Translations under genes and position numbers: made by a program | Origin: Roseomonas rosulenta | Lineage (GTDB): Bacteria > Pseudomonadota > Alphaproteobacteria > Acetobacterales > Acetobacteraceae | DNA: 34,252 bases | Direction of reading: 5' to 3' | NCBI RefSeq assembly: GCF_016106005.1 | Contig: NZ_JACADR010000016.1 | Location: 1-34,252, forward strand | The notes under the pieces: model-generated | What the model was told of the DNA's origin: nothing | The model's database searches: none | The model's input: the letters and a program-made list of their open reading frames with translations, nothing else | Part shown: positions 1-7,244 of the stretch, piece after piece | Layout of the letters: each line of letters starts with the position of its first letter | Numbering within the stretch: position 1 is the stretch's first letter

Positions 1-42
1 TAGTAGCCGAGATTGGAGTTCAGACCAGTGGTCTCCCGGTCT
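1..42. other. Degenerate Illumina TruSeq adapter at left contig end
   Basis: Bases 9-42 match the reverse complement of the TruSeq read-1 3' adapter at 28 of 34 positions without gaps. This includes the 12-base exact run TGGAGTTCAGAC at 14-25. Reading outward, bases 8-3 spell GGCTAC, which I remember as TruSeq LT index 11, exactly where the index should lie. The stretch has lower GC than its surroundings, and the reading frame through it loses its family-like sequence. It is most likely library sequence and not genome. Confidence 0.85.
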
Positions 43-993
43 CCGCGCGGGTTCGAGCGCGGCGAGGCGCCCGGCCGCCACCGCCGCTTCCCACCCGCCG
101 ATGCCCGCGCCATCCCCGGCGACCGCGACGCGGTCGTGCGAGGAGGCGCCGAAGCCATCCGACACCGGGCGCCAGCAGTGCTGCGCCGCGTCCCAGGCGT
201 GGTCGAGCCCGATGGCTCGCGAGACATGGGTCTGCGGGATCACGCCCTCATGCAGCAGCAGCGTGTCGCAGGGGCTGGCGCCGCCATCCCAGGCAATGCG
301 TTCGACGCGCGTGGTGCCCTCCGCGCGCAGGCCGGTCACGCCGCGGATGACGCGCACGCCGCGGCGACGCGCCTCGGCGATCAGCGCAAGACCCTTCGCG
401 AGCAGGCGGCGACCGGACCACAGGCCGCCCTGCGCGATCGCCGCGGCGACCGACGTGCCGCGCGTCTCCAGCACCAGCGGCGGCGCGCCGGCGCGGGCCA
501 GCTGCACCGCCAGCAGCCAGACCAGCGGTCCCTGCCCCGCCAGCACGGTGGCGCCGGCGGGAACCGCGCCGGCGGATTTCAGCAGGATCTGCGCCGCCCC
601 CGCGGTCATCACGCCGGGCAGGGTCCAGCCCGGGATCGGCACCGGGCGTTCCAGCGCGCCGGTGGCGAGCAGCACGCGGCGGGCGCGCGCCTCGCTCACG
701 CCCTGCGGACCGGCCAGCGACAGCAGGCCCTCGTCGGGGTCGAGGTGCCACAGCGTGGTCGCGGCGCGTTGCTCCGCCCCGCAGGCGCGGAAGGCGGCGA
801 TCAGCGGCAGGCCGGGGGCGATCTCGGGGCCGACCGCGGGGTCGGCGACGGCGGCCTCGGCGGCGCGAAAGACCTGGCCGCCGGGGGCGGGATTCTCGTC
901 CACGACCAGCACGGACAGGCCCTGCGCGCGCGCTGCCACCGCCGCCGCCATGCCGGCCGGGCCGGCGCCGATGACGGCGAGGTCGTGGGTCAC
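1..993 (-). CDS. FAD/NAD(P)-binding oxidoreductase, large subunit of HcnB/OoxA-type dehydrogenase (3'-truncated)
   Basis: This is the large flavin subunit of a multi-subunit amino-acid or opine dehydrogenase of the hydrogen cyanide synthase B / opine oxidase A type. The visible 331 codons begin VTHDLAVIGAGPAG, a dinucleotide-binding fold at residues 5-14. They continue with ENPAPGGQ near residue 33, ATGALERPVPIPGW, a second GQGPL nucleotide-binding turn, the family-typical HEGVIPQTH, and AGDGAGIGG near the break. The GTG start overlaps the stop of the upstream 2Fe-2S gene as GTGA, so translation is probably coupled. The C-terminal part, which in this family often carries a cysteine-rich iron-sulfur region, lies beyond the contig. 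Codons from bases 1-42 are adapter-derived and should be ignored. The substrate cannot be read from sequence; a D-amino acid, hydroxyproline or opine is typical. Confidence 0.85.
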   Translation of the reverse strand, partial: MTHDLAVIGAGPAGMAAAVAARAQGLSVLVVDENPAPGGQVFRAAEAAVADPAVGPEIAPGLPLIAAFRACGAEQRAATTLWHLDPDEGLLSLAGPQGVSEARARRVLLATGALERPVPIPGWTLPGVMTAGAAQILLKSAGAVPAGATVLAGQGPLVWLLAVQLARAGAPPLVLETRGTSVAAAIAQGGLWSGRRLLAKGLALIAEARRRGVRVIRGVTGLRAEGTTRVERIAWDGGASPCDTLLLHEGVIPQTHVSRAIGLDHAWDAAQHCWRPVSDGFGASSHDRVAVAGDGAGIGGWEAAVAAGRLAALEPARRPGDHWSELQSRLL

Positions 994-1286
994 GGCCGCG
1001 CCACGCGCGCGCCCTGCTGCCGGGCGATGCGCATGCCGGGTGCCACCGGCACCATGCAGGCCTGGCGGTTGGGCACGCCGTCGATCTCGGCCAGGCAGTC
1101 GAAGCACACGCCCATCATGCAGAGCGGCAGGCGCGGGCTGGCGCTGACCGGCGTCTCGCGGATGGCGGGCAGGCCGGCGAGCAGAACGGCGGCGGCGGCC
1201 GAGGCGCCCTCGGGCACCAGCACGGGGATGCCTTCGACCAGCACCTCGATGCGCGCGGGGCGGGCGTCAGGCCGCGCGCGGAACAT
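990..1286 (-). CDS. (2Fe-2S)-binding small subunit of HcnA/OoxC-type dehydrogenase
   Basis: A 98-residue ferredoxin-like electron-transfer subunit. Cysteines at 56, 61, 64 and 77 (C-x4-C-x2-C-x12-C) form the plant-type 2Fe-2S ligand set, embedded in the family-typical segment LPLCMMGVCFDCLAEIDG. It lies between the two flavin subunits. The start overlaps the end of the upstream DAO gene by 20 bp and its stop overlaps the downstream GTG start. This small subunit normally passes electrons between the flavins or on to an acceptor. The family assignment is strong; the substrate of the complex is not known from sequence. Confidence 0.88.
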   Translation of the reverse strand: MFRARPDARPARIEVLVEGIPVLVPEGASAAAAVLLAGLPAIRETPVSASPRLPLCMMGVCFDCLAEIDGVPNRQACMVPVAPGMRIARQQGARVARP

Positions 1287-2379
1287 CGAAGCGCCGGGCG
1301 GAGAACGGGGCGAGCACGGGGTCGAGCGCGCCGGCCGCGATCATCGGCGCCAGCAGCCGCGCATGCGCCCCGGCCAGCGTCACGCCGGAATGGCAGTTCG
1401 CGGTGAAGGCGCCGGGGAAGCGTTCCGACTGGTCATAGATGGGCAGGCCGTCGGGGGCCATGACGCGCAGCGCCGACCAGGCGCGGATGATGTTCAGCCC
1501 CGCGATCCAGGGGAAGGACAGCGCGGCGCGTTGCGCGATCTGCGCCATGACCGGGGGCGACTGGCGCGTGTCGAAGCCCAGTTCCTCCATGCTGTCGCCG
1601 AGCATGAGGGTGCCCTCCCCGGTTTGCCGGATGGTGGTGGTGGGCATGGGCAGGATCGACTGCGCGCGCTCGGTCACCAGGATCTGGCCGCGCTGCGGCC
1701 GCACCGGCGTGTTCAACCCGAAGACCGGCGCGAGGTCCGCATTGCCCAGCCCGGCGGCGAGCACGATGCGCGGCGCGGCGAAGGTTCCCGCCGCGGTCTC
1801 CACGCGGAAATCCTGCGGCGCAGCGGTGGCGGCGGTGACCTTGGCGTTGGGCACATAGGCGCCGCCGGCCTCGGTGAAGGCGCGGTGCAGCGCCTGCAGC
1901 AGCGCGAGCGGGCTGGCGTGCCCGTCATAAGGCGTCCAGGACGCGCCGACGACGGCGAGGCCGAGGCCCGGAAGCATGTCGCGCAATTCCTCCGCGCGGA
2001 TCATGCGGAAGTCGTAGCCGTGGTTGCCAGCCTCCGCCTTCATCCGCGCCATGCGCTCCGCGCGGTCGTCGAATTCCGCCTCGCTCAGGCACAGGTGCAC
2101 GCCGCCGGGCTGCTGCAGGGCGGTGTCGATGCCGGTGCGCGCCGCGAGGTCGGCGGCAAGCGCCGGCCATTCCCCGGCGGACCCCCGCGTCCAGCGCTGG
2201 TACCAGGGCGCGCCGAGGCCCTTCGACTGCACCCAGACCAGGCCGAAATTGCCGCGGGAGGCGCGGTGCGCGATGTCGCCCTCGTCGAGCAGGACGGTGT
2301 CGAGCCCGGCGTCGCGCAGGCCGAGCGCGATGGCCGCGCCGACCAGCCCGCCGCCGACGACGATCGCGTCGTGCGTCAT
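1267..2379 (-). CDS. FAD-dependent oxidoreductase, DAO family (HcnC/OoxB-type catalytic subunit)
   Basis: A 370-residue DAO-family flavoenzyme expected to oxidise a secondary or primary amine, such as a D-amino acid, hydroxyproline or an opine. The Rossmann motif VVGGGLVGAAIA is at residues 7-18, followed by LLDEGDIAHRASRGN, which fits the flavin-binding N-terminus. The C-terminal region has RVMAPDGLPIYDQ and TANCHSGVTLAGAHA, the flavin-contacting end of this family. The start ATG overlaps the stop of the glutathione transferase gene as ATGA. The following 2Fe-2S and large FAD genes make a three-subunit dehydrogenase likely. No signal peptide is seen, so it is probably cytoplasmic or on the inner face of the membrane. 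Confidence 0.88.
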   Translation of the reverse strand: MTHDAIVVGGGLVGAAIALGLRDAGLDTVLLDEGDIAHRASRGNFGLVWVQSKGLGAPWYQRWTRGSAGEWPALAADLAARTGIDTALQQPGGVHLCLSEAEFDDRAERMARMKAEAGNHGYDFRMIRAEELRDMLPGLGLAVVGASWTPYDGHASPLALLQALHRAFTEAGGAYVPNAKVTAATAAPQDFRVETAAGTFAAPRIVLAAGLGNADLAPVFGLNTPVRPQRGQILVTERAQSILPMPTTTIRQTGEGTLMLGDSMEELGFDTRQSPPVMAQIAQRAALSFPWIAGLNIIRAWSALRVMAPDGLPIYDQSERFPGAFTANCHSGVTLAGAHARLLAPMIAAGALDPVLAPFSARRFDVPRAA

Positions 2380-2981
2380 CGGCGCGGCAGGGTCACGATG
2401 CCGGGCAGCGCCGCCACGCGCGCCACCCAGGCCTGCACGCCCGGCCAGCGTGCGAGGTCGAAGCCGCCTTCATCCGCAACATGCGTGTAGGCGAACAGCG
2501 CGAGGTCAGCGACGGTCGGGCCGGCATCGGTAAGCCAGTCGTGCCCCGCCAGCCGATGTTCCATGGCGTCGAGCGCACGCGCGCCGCCCTCGTCGCAGCG
2601 CGCGAGGCGATCGGCGTTCTGCGCCGCGGTGCCCTGGTAGGCGCGGATGTTGCGCGCCACCGCGATGTTGGGCTCGTGGCTGTATTGTTCGAAGAACAGC
2701 CATTCCATCACGCGGGTGCGCGCCAGGCCCGGCGCGGGGAGCCAGGGCGTGCCCTCCGCGACATGCAGCAGGATCGCGTTCGATTCCACCAGCACGGTGC
2801 CGTCGTCGAGCTCGAGCACCGGCACCTTGCCGAAGGGGTTGCGGGCCAGGAATTCGGGCCTGCGGGTCTCCCCGCCATTGGTGTCGACCTCGACCCAGCG
2901 GAAGGGCGTGCCGGTCAGGCGCAGGATCTGCGCGACCTTCCAGCAATTGCCCGAGGGCGCCATGCCATAGACGGTTGCCAT
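2376..2981 (-). CDS. Glutathione S-transferase family protein
   Basis: A 201-residue protein with both glutathione-transferase domains. The N-terminal thioredoxin-like domain begins MATVYGMAPSGNCWK, with Ser10 as a candidate catalytic residue. It carries NPFGKVPVLELDDG and the glutathione-contacting VESNAI. The all-alpha C-terminal domain includes LTDAGPTVADLALFAYTHVA. It is the first gene of the minus-strand operon and its stop overlaps the DAO start. A promoter-like TAGGCT sits 7 bp before the ATG, suggesting a leaderless transcript. The frame stays open far upstream, but that part is the antisense of the aminotransferase gene, so this ATG is the sensible start. A role in substrate detoxification or isomerisation is possible but not shown. 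Confidence 0.88.
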   Translation of the reverse strand: MATVYGMAPSGNCWKVAQILRLTGTPFRWVEVDTNGGETRRPEFLARNPFGKVPVLELDDGTVLVESNAILLHVAEGTPWLPAPGLARTRVMEWLFFEQYSHEPNIAVARNIRAYQGTAAQNADRLARCDEGGARALDAMEHRLAGHDWLTDAGPTVADLALFAYTHVADEGGFDLARWPGVQAWVARVAALPGIVTLPRR

Positions 2982-3016
2982 GCGGCCGAGCCTAGCCCCG
3001 CGCCGCCGGGCCGCAA
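2982..3016 (-). promoter_or_regulatory. Candidate leaderless promoter of the glutathione transferase operon
   Basis: Reading the minus strand, TTGCGG (3016-3011) is followed after 16 bp by TAGGCT (2994-2989), and then after 7 bp by the ATG. This spacing places transcription start at or next to the A of the ATG. No Shine-Dalgarno sequence is seen before the ATG. The match to the -10 consensus is partial, so this is an inference. Confidence 0.45.
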
Positions 3017-3083
3017 GCCCGTTTCCGGTTGACGGCCCAGGGCGCCGGCGCGAGCCTTCCCCCACCCCGCCGGAGAGACGCCC

Positions 3084-4421
3084 ATGAGCCCGCTCGACGC
3101 CCCGCGCGACCCGCGCAATTCCGACCTCGAGGCCGCGCTGATCGAGGCGCGCGAGGGCTATTCCGCGGCGCGGCCCCGCAGCGCGGCGATCCATGCCAAG
3201 GCGCGCGAGGTCATGCCCGGCGGCAATACCCGCACGGTGCTGTTCTACACCCCCTTCCCCACCGCCATGGTGCGCGGCGAGGGCGCGCGGGTGTGGGATG
3301 CGGATGGGCGCGAATATGTCGATCTCTGCGGCGAATACACCGCCGGGCTGTTCGGCCATTCCGAGCACCGCATCCTCGATGCCGTGAAGGCGGCGATGGA
3401 TCGCGGCGTGAACCTGGCGGCGGTGGGAGAGAATGAAGGGAAACTGGCCGCGCTGATCTGCGCGCGCTTCCCCTCGGTCGAGCAGGTGCGCTTCACCAAT
3501 TCCGGCACGGAAGCGAACATCATGGCGCTGGCCGGCGCGCGCGGCTTCACCGGGCGGACCGAGGTGCTGGCGTTCCGCGGCGGCTACCATGGCGGCGTCT
3601 TCACCTTCCCGGTGGGCGTGCCGACCTCCCCGGTGAACCTGCCGATTCCGATGCGCTTCGCCGACTACAACGACGCCGAGGGCGCGGCGCGCGCCATCCG
3701 CGAGGCGGGCGACGCGCTGGCCGCCGTCATCGTCGAACCGATGCAGGGCTCCGCCGGCTGCATCCCGGCGACGCGCGACTTCCTCCAGGCGCTGCGCGAC
3801 GCCACGCGCGAGACCGGCGCGGTGCTGGTCTTCGACGAGGTGATGACCAGCCGCCACGGCTTCGGCGGGCTGCAGCAGCGCATGGGCGTGACACCGGACA
3901 TGACCACCTTCGGCAAGTACATGGCGGGCGGCATGTCCTTCGGCGCCTTCGGCGGGCGGCGCGACATCATGGCGATGTTCGACGGCCACCGCGCGGGTGC
4001 AATGCCCCATGCCGGGACCTTCAACAACAACGTGCTGTCGATGGCGGCGGGCTGCGTCGCACTCGGCGAGATCTTCGACGAGGCCGCGGCCGAGGCGCTG
4101 TTCGCGCGCGGCGAGGCGCTGAAGGCATCGCTCAACGCCGTATGCGCGAAGCATGGCGTGGCGATGCATTTCACCGGCGCGGGGTCGATGCTCTCCCCCC
4201 ATTTCCGTCCCGGCCCGGTCACCGCCCCCTACAAGGCGAGCCTCGAGGAGGAGCAGATGCGCGAGCTGTTCTTCTTCGACATGCTCGCCGCGGGCATCTA
4301 CCTCGCGCGGCGCGGCATGGTGGCGCTGATGCTGCCGGTGAGCGATGCCGATTGCGCGCGCTTCGTGGCCGCGGTCGAGGAATTCTGCGCGGCGCGCAAG
4401 CCGGTGCTCGCGGCCGGGTAG
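3084..4421 (+). CDS. Class III PLP-dependent aminotransferase (glutamate-1-semialdehyde aminomutase-like)
   Basis: A 445-residue fold-type I PLP enzyme. Visible features are MPGGNTRT near residue 44, the phosphate-binding SGTEAN (140-145), the ring-stacking GGYHG (166-170), Asp251 in VFDEVMTSR, which contacts the pyridine nitrogen, and the Schiff-base Lys278 in TTFGKYMAGG. The length fits the family. The sequence is of the hemL-like aminotransferase subgroup. True HemL works in tetrapyrrole synthesis, but the catabolic context (divergent from the DAO/2Fe-2S dehydrogenase operon) suggests transamination of an amino acid or amine. The start is supported by a GGAGAG ribosome site. TTGACG at 3028-3033 is a possible -35. 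It ends only 5 bp from the convergent DUF4329-like gene. Confidence 0.87.
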   Translation: MSPLDAPRDPRNSDLEAALIEAREGYSAARPRSAAIHAKAREVMPGGNTRTVLFYTPFPTAMVRGEGARVWDADGREYVDLCGEYTAGLFGHSEHRILDAVKAAMDRGVNLAAVGENEGKLAALICARFPSVEQVRFTNSGTEANIMALAGARGFTGRTEVLAFRGGYHGGVFTFPVGVPTSPVNLPIPMRFADYNDAEGAARAIREAGDALAAVIVEPMQGSAGCIPATRDFLQALRDATRETGAVLVFDEVMTSRHGFGGLQQRMGVTPDMTTFGKYMAGGMSFGAFGGRRDIMAMFDGHRAGAMPHAGTFNNNVLSMAAGCVALGEIFDEAAAEALFARGEALKASLNAVCAKHGVAMHFTGAGSMLSPHFRPGPVTAPYKASLEEEQMRELFFFDMLAAGIYLARRGMVALMLPVSDADCARFVAAVEEFCAARKPVLAAG

Positions 4422-4426
4422 CGCGC

Positions 4427-4897
4427 TCAGCCCGTGGTGTTGCGGATGCGCCCGTTCAGCGTGTGCTCGCGATTGGCCTCGTTCTTCTCGGTCCAGTCGT
4501 ACCAGATCAGGCGACCATCCACCGCGCCGATGTAGCCGTGCAGGTGGTAGTCGTTGGCGATGTCCTTGTCGGGGCCCTCGAAATGGTCCCACACCAGGGC
4601 CTGCTTGGCCCCGGACAGGCGCGGATGCGTATGCCAGTATGCGATGGGCGTGCCCGATGACGGGCAGCCGCAATTGGGCTCGTACTGGTAGATCTTCACC
4701 GTGGGCGTCGCGCGATCACCCCAGAAGGGCCCCGTGGTCTTGCACTCCCCGCCCTCGATGTAGAGCACGCCGCCACATTCGACCGCCTGTTCGATCGACG
4801 AGGGCAGGTGCTCGTTCAGCAGCTCGATGGCCTTGGCCTCGGCCAGCATGACGTCATGGGTGCGGGCCTTGAACTGGCCCCAGGGATGGCGCGGCAT
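4427..4897 (-). CDS. DUF4329/JAB-like hypothetical protein
   Basis: A 156-residue protein of uncertain function. Its centre resembles DUF4329 or JAB-type domains: AYWHTHP at residues 87-92, then DKDIAND (110-116), a hydrophobic GYIGAVDG turn, and RLIWYD at 129-134. JAB metalloproteases use Glu, HxHP and an SxxD motif. Here the Ser position before Asp112 appears to be Pro, so peptidase activity is doubtful. Five cysteines (41, 52, 76, 78 and others nearby) could bind metal. The ATG at 4897 has AAGGAG 8 bp upstream; an in-frame ATG at 4933 has no such site and was not chosen. It may be co-transcribed with the SDR gene 79 bp upstream. Confidence 0.7.
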   Translation of the reverse strand: MPRHPWGQFKARTHDVMLAEAKAIELLNEHLPSSIEQAVECGGVLYIEGGECKTTGPFWGDRATPTVKIYQYEPNCGCPSSGTPIAYWHTHPRLSGAKQALVWDHFEGPDKDIANDYHLHGYIGAVDGRLIWYDWTEKNEANREHTLNGRIRNTTG

Positions 4898-4976
4898 GAT
4901 CGGGCTCCTTCGGTGCGTGCCGCACCCGACCATGGCCGGCCGGGCGGCTCAAGCAGGCGTTTCACACCCCGCGCGG

Positions 4977-5726
4977 CTACCGCCCGCCGCCCACCGGCAG
5001 GCAGGCGGCGGTGACGTAGGAGGCAGCGTCGGAGGCCAGGAACAGGATGCATTCCGCGACCTCCTCCGCGGTGCCGGCGCGGCCCATCGGCACGAAGGGC
5101 GCCAGGCGCTGCAAGCGATCAGGCTGGCCCGAGGCGGCGTGGAGTTCGGTCGCGATCAGCCCGGGGTTCACCGCGTTGACGCGGATGCCCTCCTGCGCCA
5201 CCTCGCGCGCCAGGCCTTGCGTCAGCGTGTCCACGGCGGCCTTCGACGCCGCGTAGTGCACCCATTCCCCCGCGCTGCCGAGCTCCGAGGCGCGCGAGGA
5301 GACGTTGACGATCGCACCCCCCTTGCCGCCGCGCTTCGTGGACATGCGCCGAACCGCCTCGCGGCAGGACAGTGCCAGGCCGAAGACGTTCGGTTCGAAG
5401 GTGCCGCGCCAGTCATCGAGCGTGGTGTCGGCGACCAGGCGCTTGCCGCCGGTGGTGCCGGCATTGTTGACCACCACGTCGATGCCGCCGAGCTCGCGCT
5501 GCGCCGTGTCGTAGGCGGCGAGGATGTCGGCTTCCGACGCGGCCTCCCCGCGCAGCAGCACCACGCGTGCGCCGGCGGCCTCGCAGGCGCGGGCGGTCTC
5601 CTCGGCTCGGGCCGTCTCGCTGCGATAGGTCAGCACCAGGTCGTAGCCGCGCGCGGCGGCGAGGCGCGCGGTGGCCGCGCCGATGCCGCGTCCGCCGCCT
5701 GTGATGAGCATGATCCGTCGCGCCAT
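4977..5726 (-). CDS. SDR family oxidoreductase
   Basis: A 249-residue classical short-chain dehydrogenase/reductase. The cofactor motif TGGGRGIG is at residues 9-16, NNAG follows VDVVV at about residue 85, and Ser in VSSRAS with YAASK supplies the Ser-Tyr-Lys active site. NPGLIATELH and the C-terminal YVTAACLPVGGGR are typical of the family. Arg in TYRSE after the second strand suggests NADPH preference (inference). The ATG has GGAGG 7 bp upstream, and the reading frame extends further upstream only as antisense of the amidase gene. It is divergent from the amidase, and the substrate is unknown. Confidence 0.9.
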   Translation of the reverse strand: MARRIMLITGGGRGIGAATARLAAARGYDLVLTYRSETARAEETARACEAAGARVVLLRGEAASEADILAAYDTAQRELGGIDVVVNNAGTTGGKRLVADTTLDDWRGTFEPNVFGLALSCREAVRRMSTKRGGKGGAIVNVSSRASELGSAGEWVHYAASKAAVDTLTQGLAREVAQEGIRVNAVNPGLIATELHAASGQPDRLQRLAPFVPMGRAGTAEEVAECILFLASDAASYVTAACLPVGGGR

Positions 5727-5831
5727 GGCGTCCTCCGATGGATTACGCGGCATCATCCTCCGGATGCGCGCGCCTGTCAGCCTGGACGCCCTCGGCGACG
5801 CGCGCGAGCATGGCCGCGAAGGAGACGCCCG

Positions 5832-7226
5832 ATGCTGCCCTATTCGCCCGAGACCTTCCGCCCGCTCACCTTCCACGATGCGGTGCCGCGCTTCCTGGAT
5901 GGCTCCGACACGCCGCGCGCCTATCTCGAGCGCTGCCTCGCCACCATCGCGGAGCGCGAGCCCGAGGTCATGGCCTTCGCCAGCCTGAACGAGGTGGGCG
6001 CACGCGCGGCAGCGGATGCCAGCACCGCGCGCTACAAGGCCGGGGCGCCGCTCTCCCCGATCGACGGGCTGCCGATCGGCATCAAGGACCTGCTCGAGAC
6101 GGCCGACATGCCGACCGAGATGGGCAGCGCCTTCTACAAGGGGAACCGCCCGGGCCGCGACAGCGCCCTGGTGCAGGCGCTGCGCCAGGCAGGCGCGGTG
6201 ATCGTCGGCAAGACCGTCACGACCGAACTGGGCATGTCGCATCCCGGGCCGACGCGCCACCCCTTCGACCTGCGGCGCACGCCGGGCGGATCATCGTCGG
6301 GCTCGGGCGCCGTCATCAGCGCGCGGATGCTGCCCGCGGCGATCGGCACGCAGGTGCTGGGCAGCGTGATCCGCCCGGCCTCCTTCAACGCCAACTGGGC
6401 GCTGAAGCCGACCCAGGGCGGCATCAACCGCGGCGAGCGCCAGGGCTTCAGCCAATCGACCGTGGGCATCCATGCCGGAAGTGCGGAGGACATGTGGGCC
6501 ATCGCGGTCGAGATCGTGAAGCGCGTCGGCGGCGATCCCGGCGCGCCGGGGTTGTATTTCACGCGCGAGGATCCGCCGGCGCCGGTGGTGCCGCGGCGCC
6601 TCGCGGTGCTCGAGACCGAGGGCTGGGCGGTGGCGGAACCGAAGGCGATCCAGGCCTTCGAGCGGGCGCTGGAGGCGCTGCGCGCGCGGGGTGTTGCCAT
6701 CCTGCGCCGCGGCGACCACCCGCTGCTGGAGGCGCTGGAGCAGCGCGTGATGGGCGCGATGGCCCTTGCCACCGATGTCTGCGCCTATGAGAGCGCCTGG
6801 TCGGTGGCGAACATGATGGCGAAGAACCCCGATGCGCTGAGCGCGAGCCTGAAGGCGCGCTTCGAGCTGGGCTGCTCGGTCACGCTCGCGCAGTACCGCA
6901 TGCGGCTGCTGCAGCGCGAGGAGATGCGCCGCGCCCAGGCCGCCCTCGCGGGCGAGGTCGATGCCTTCATCGGCCTGCCCGCCTGCGGCCCGGCGCCGCT
7001 GCCGGGCGACACCGGCGGATCGACCAACCGCATCCTGCACACTACGGGCAACCCCATCATGAACACGGCCTCCTCCGGGCTCGGCTGCCCGGTGGTGACA
7101 GTGCCGCGCATGGCGGTGGACGGGCTGCCGCTCGGCATCTCGGTCACCGGCCAGCCGCACCAGGATGAGCGCGTGACGGCGATTGCGCGCTGGATCGCAG
7201 AGGCCGTTCCGCCGATCATGGTCTGA
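5832..7226 (+). CDS. Amidase signature family hydrolase
   Basis: A 464-residue amidase expected to hydrolyse a carboxamide to acid and ammonia. The Ser-cisSer-Lys triad is visible: Lys85 in GIKDLLETAD, the cis-serine in GGSSSGSG (152-159), and nucleophile Ser178 in LGSVIRPAS. The residues before the nucleophile read TQVLGS where most family members have TGGS, so two oxyanion-loop positions are altered. The ATG has AAGGAG upstream. The next gene starts 18 bp after the stop, indicating an operon with the isomerase and reductase. Its product may therefore be an acid that becomes a CoA ester, but this is inference. Confidence 0.9.
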   Translation: MLPYSPETFRPLTFHDAVPRFLDGSDTPRAYLERCLATIAEREPEVMAFASLNEVGARAAADASTARYKAGAPLSPIDGLPIGIKDLLETADMPTEMGSAFYKGNRPGRDSALVQALRQAGAVIVGKTVTTELGMSHPGPTRHPFDLRRTPGGSSSGSGAVISARMLPAAIGTQVLGSVIRPASFNANWALKPTQGGINRGERQGFSQSTVGIHAGSAEDMWAIAVEIVKRVGGDPGAPGLYFTREDPPAPVVPRRLAVLETEGWAVAEPKAIQAFERALEALRARGVAILRRGDHPLLEALEQRVMGAMALATDVCAYESAWSVANMMAKNPDALSASLKARFELGCSVTLAQYRMRLLQREEMRRAQAALAGEVDAFIGLPACGPAPLPGDTGGSTNRILHTTGNPIMNTASSGLGCPVVTVPRMAVDGLPLGISVTGQPHQDERVTAIARWIAEAVPPIMV

Positions 7227-7244
7227 AGAACCCAGGAGGACGCC

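Noticed and set aside
13-2490. An 825-codon open plus-strand frame across the left operon
   Set aside because: It is antisense to four genes with clear family motifs and its product is low-complexity Arg/Ala/Gly-rich sequence. High GC makes long antisense frames common here.
3084-4421. HemL (glutamate-1-semialdehyde aminomutase) for heme synthesis
   Set aside because: The fold and lysine fit, but Alphaproteobacteria generally make 5-aminolevulinate by HemA (Shemin pathway), and the context is catabolic.
2982-4673. Upstream extension of the glutathione transferase frame
   Set aside because: The frame is open but antisense to the aminotransferase; similarity to glutathione transferases starts at the ATG at 2981.
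4898-4933. Earlier start of the DUF4329-like gene
   Set aside because: There is no ribosome site at 4933, while AAGGAG lies at the right distance before 4897.
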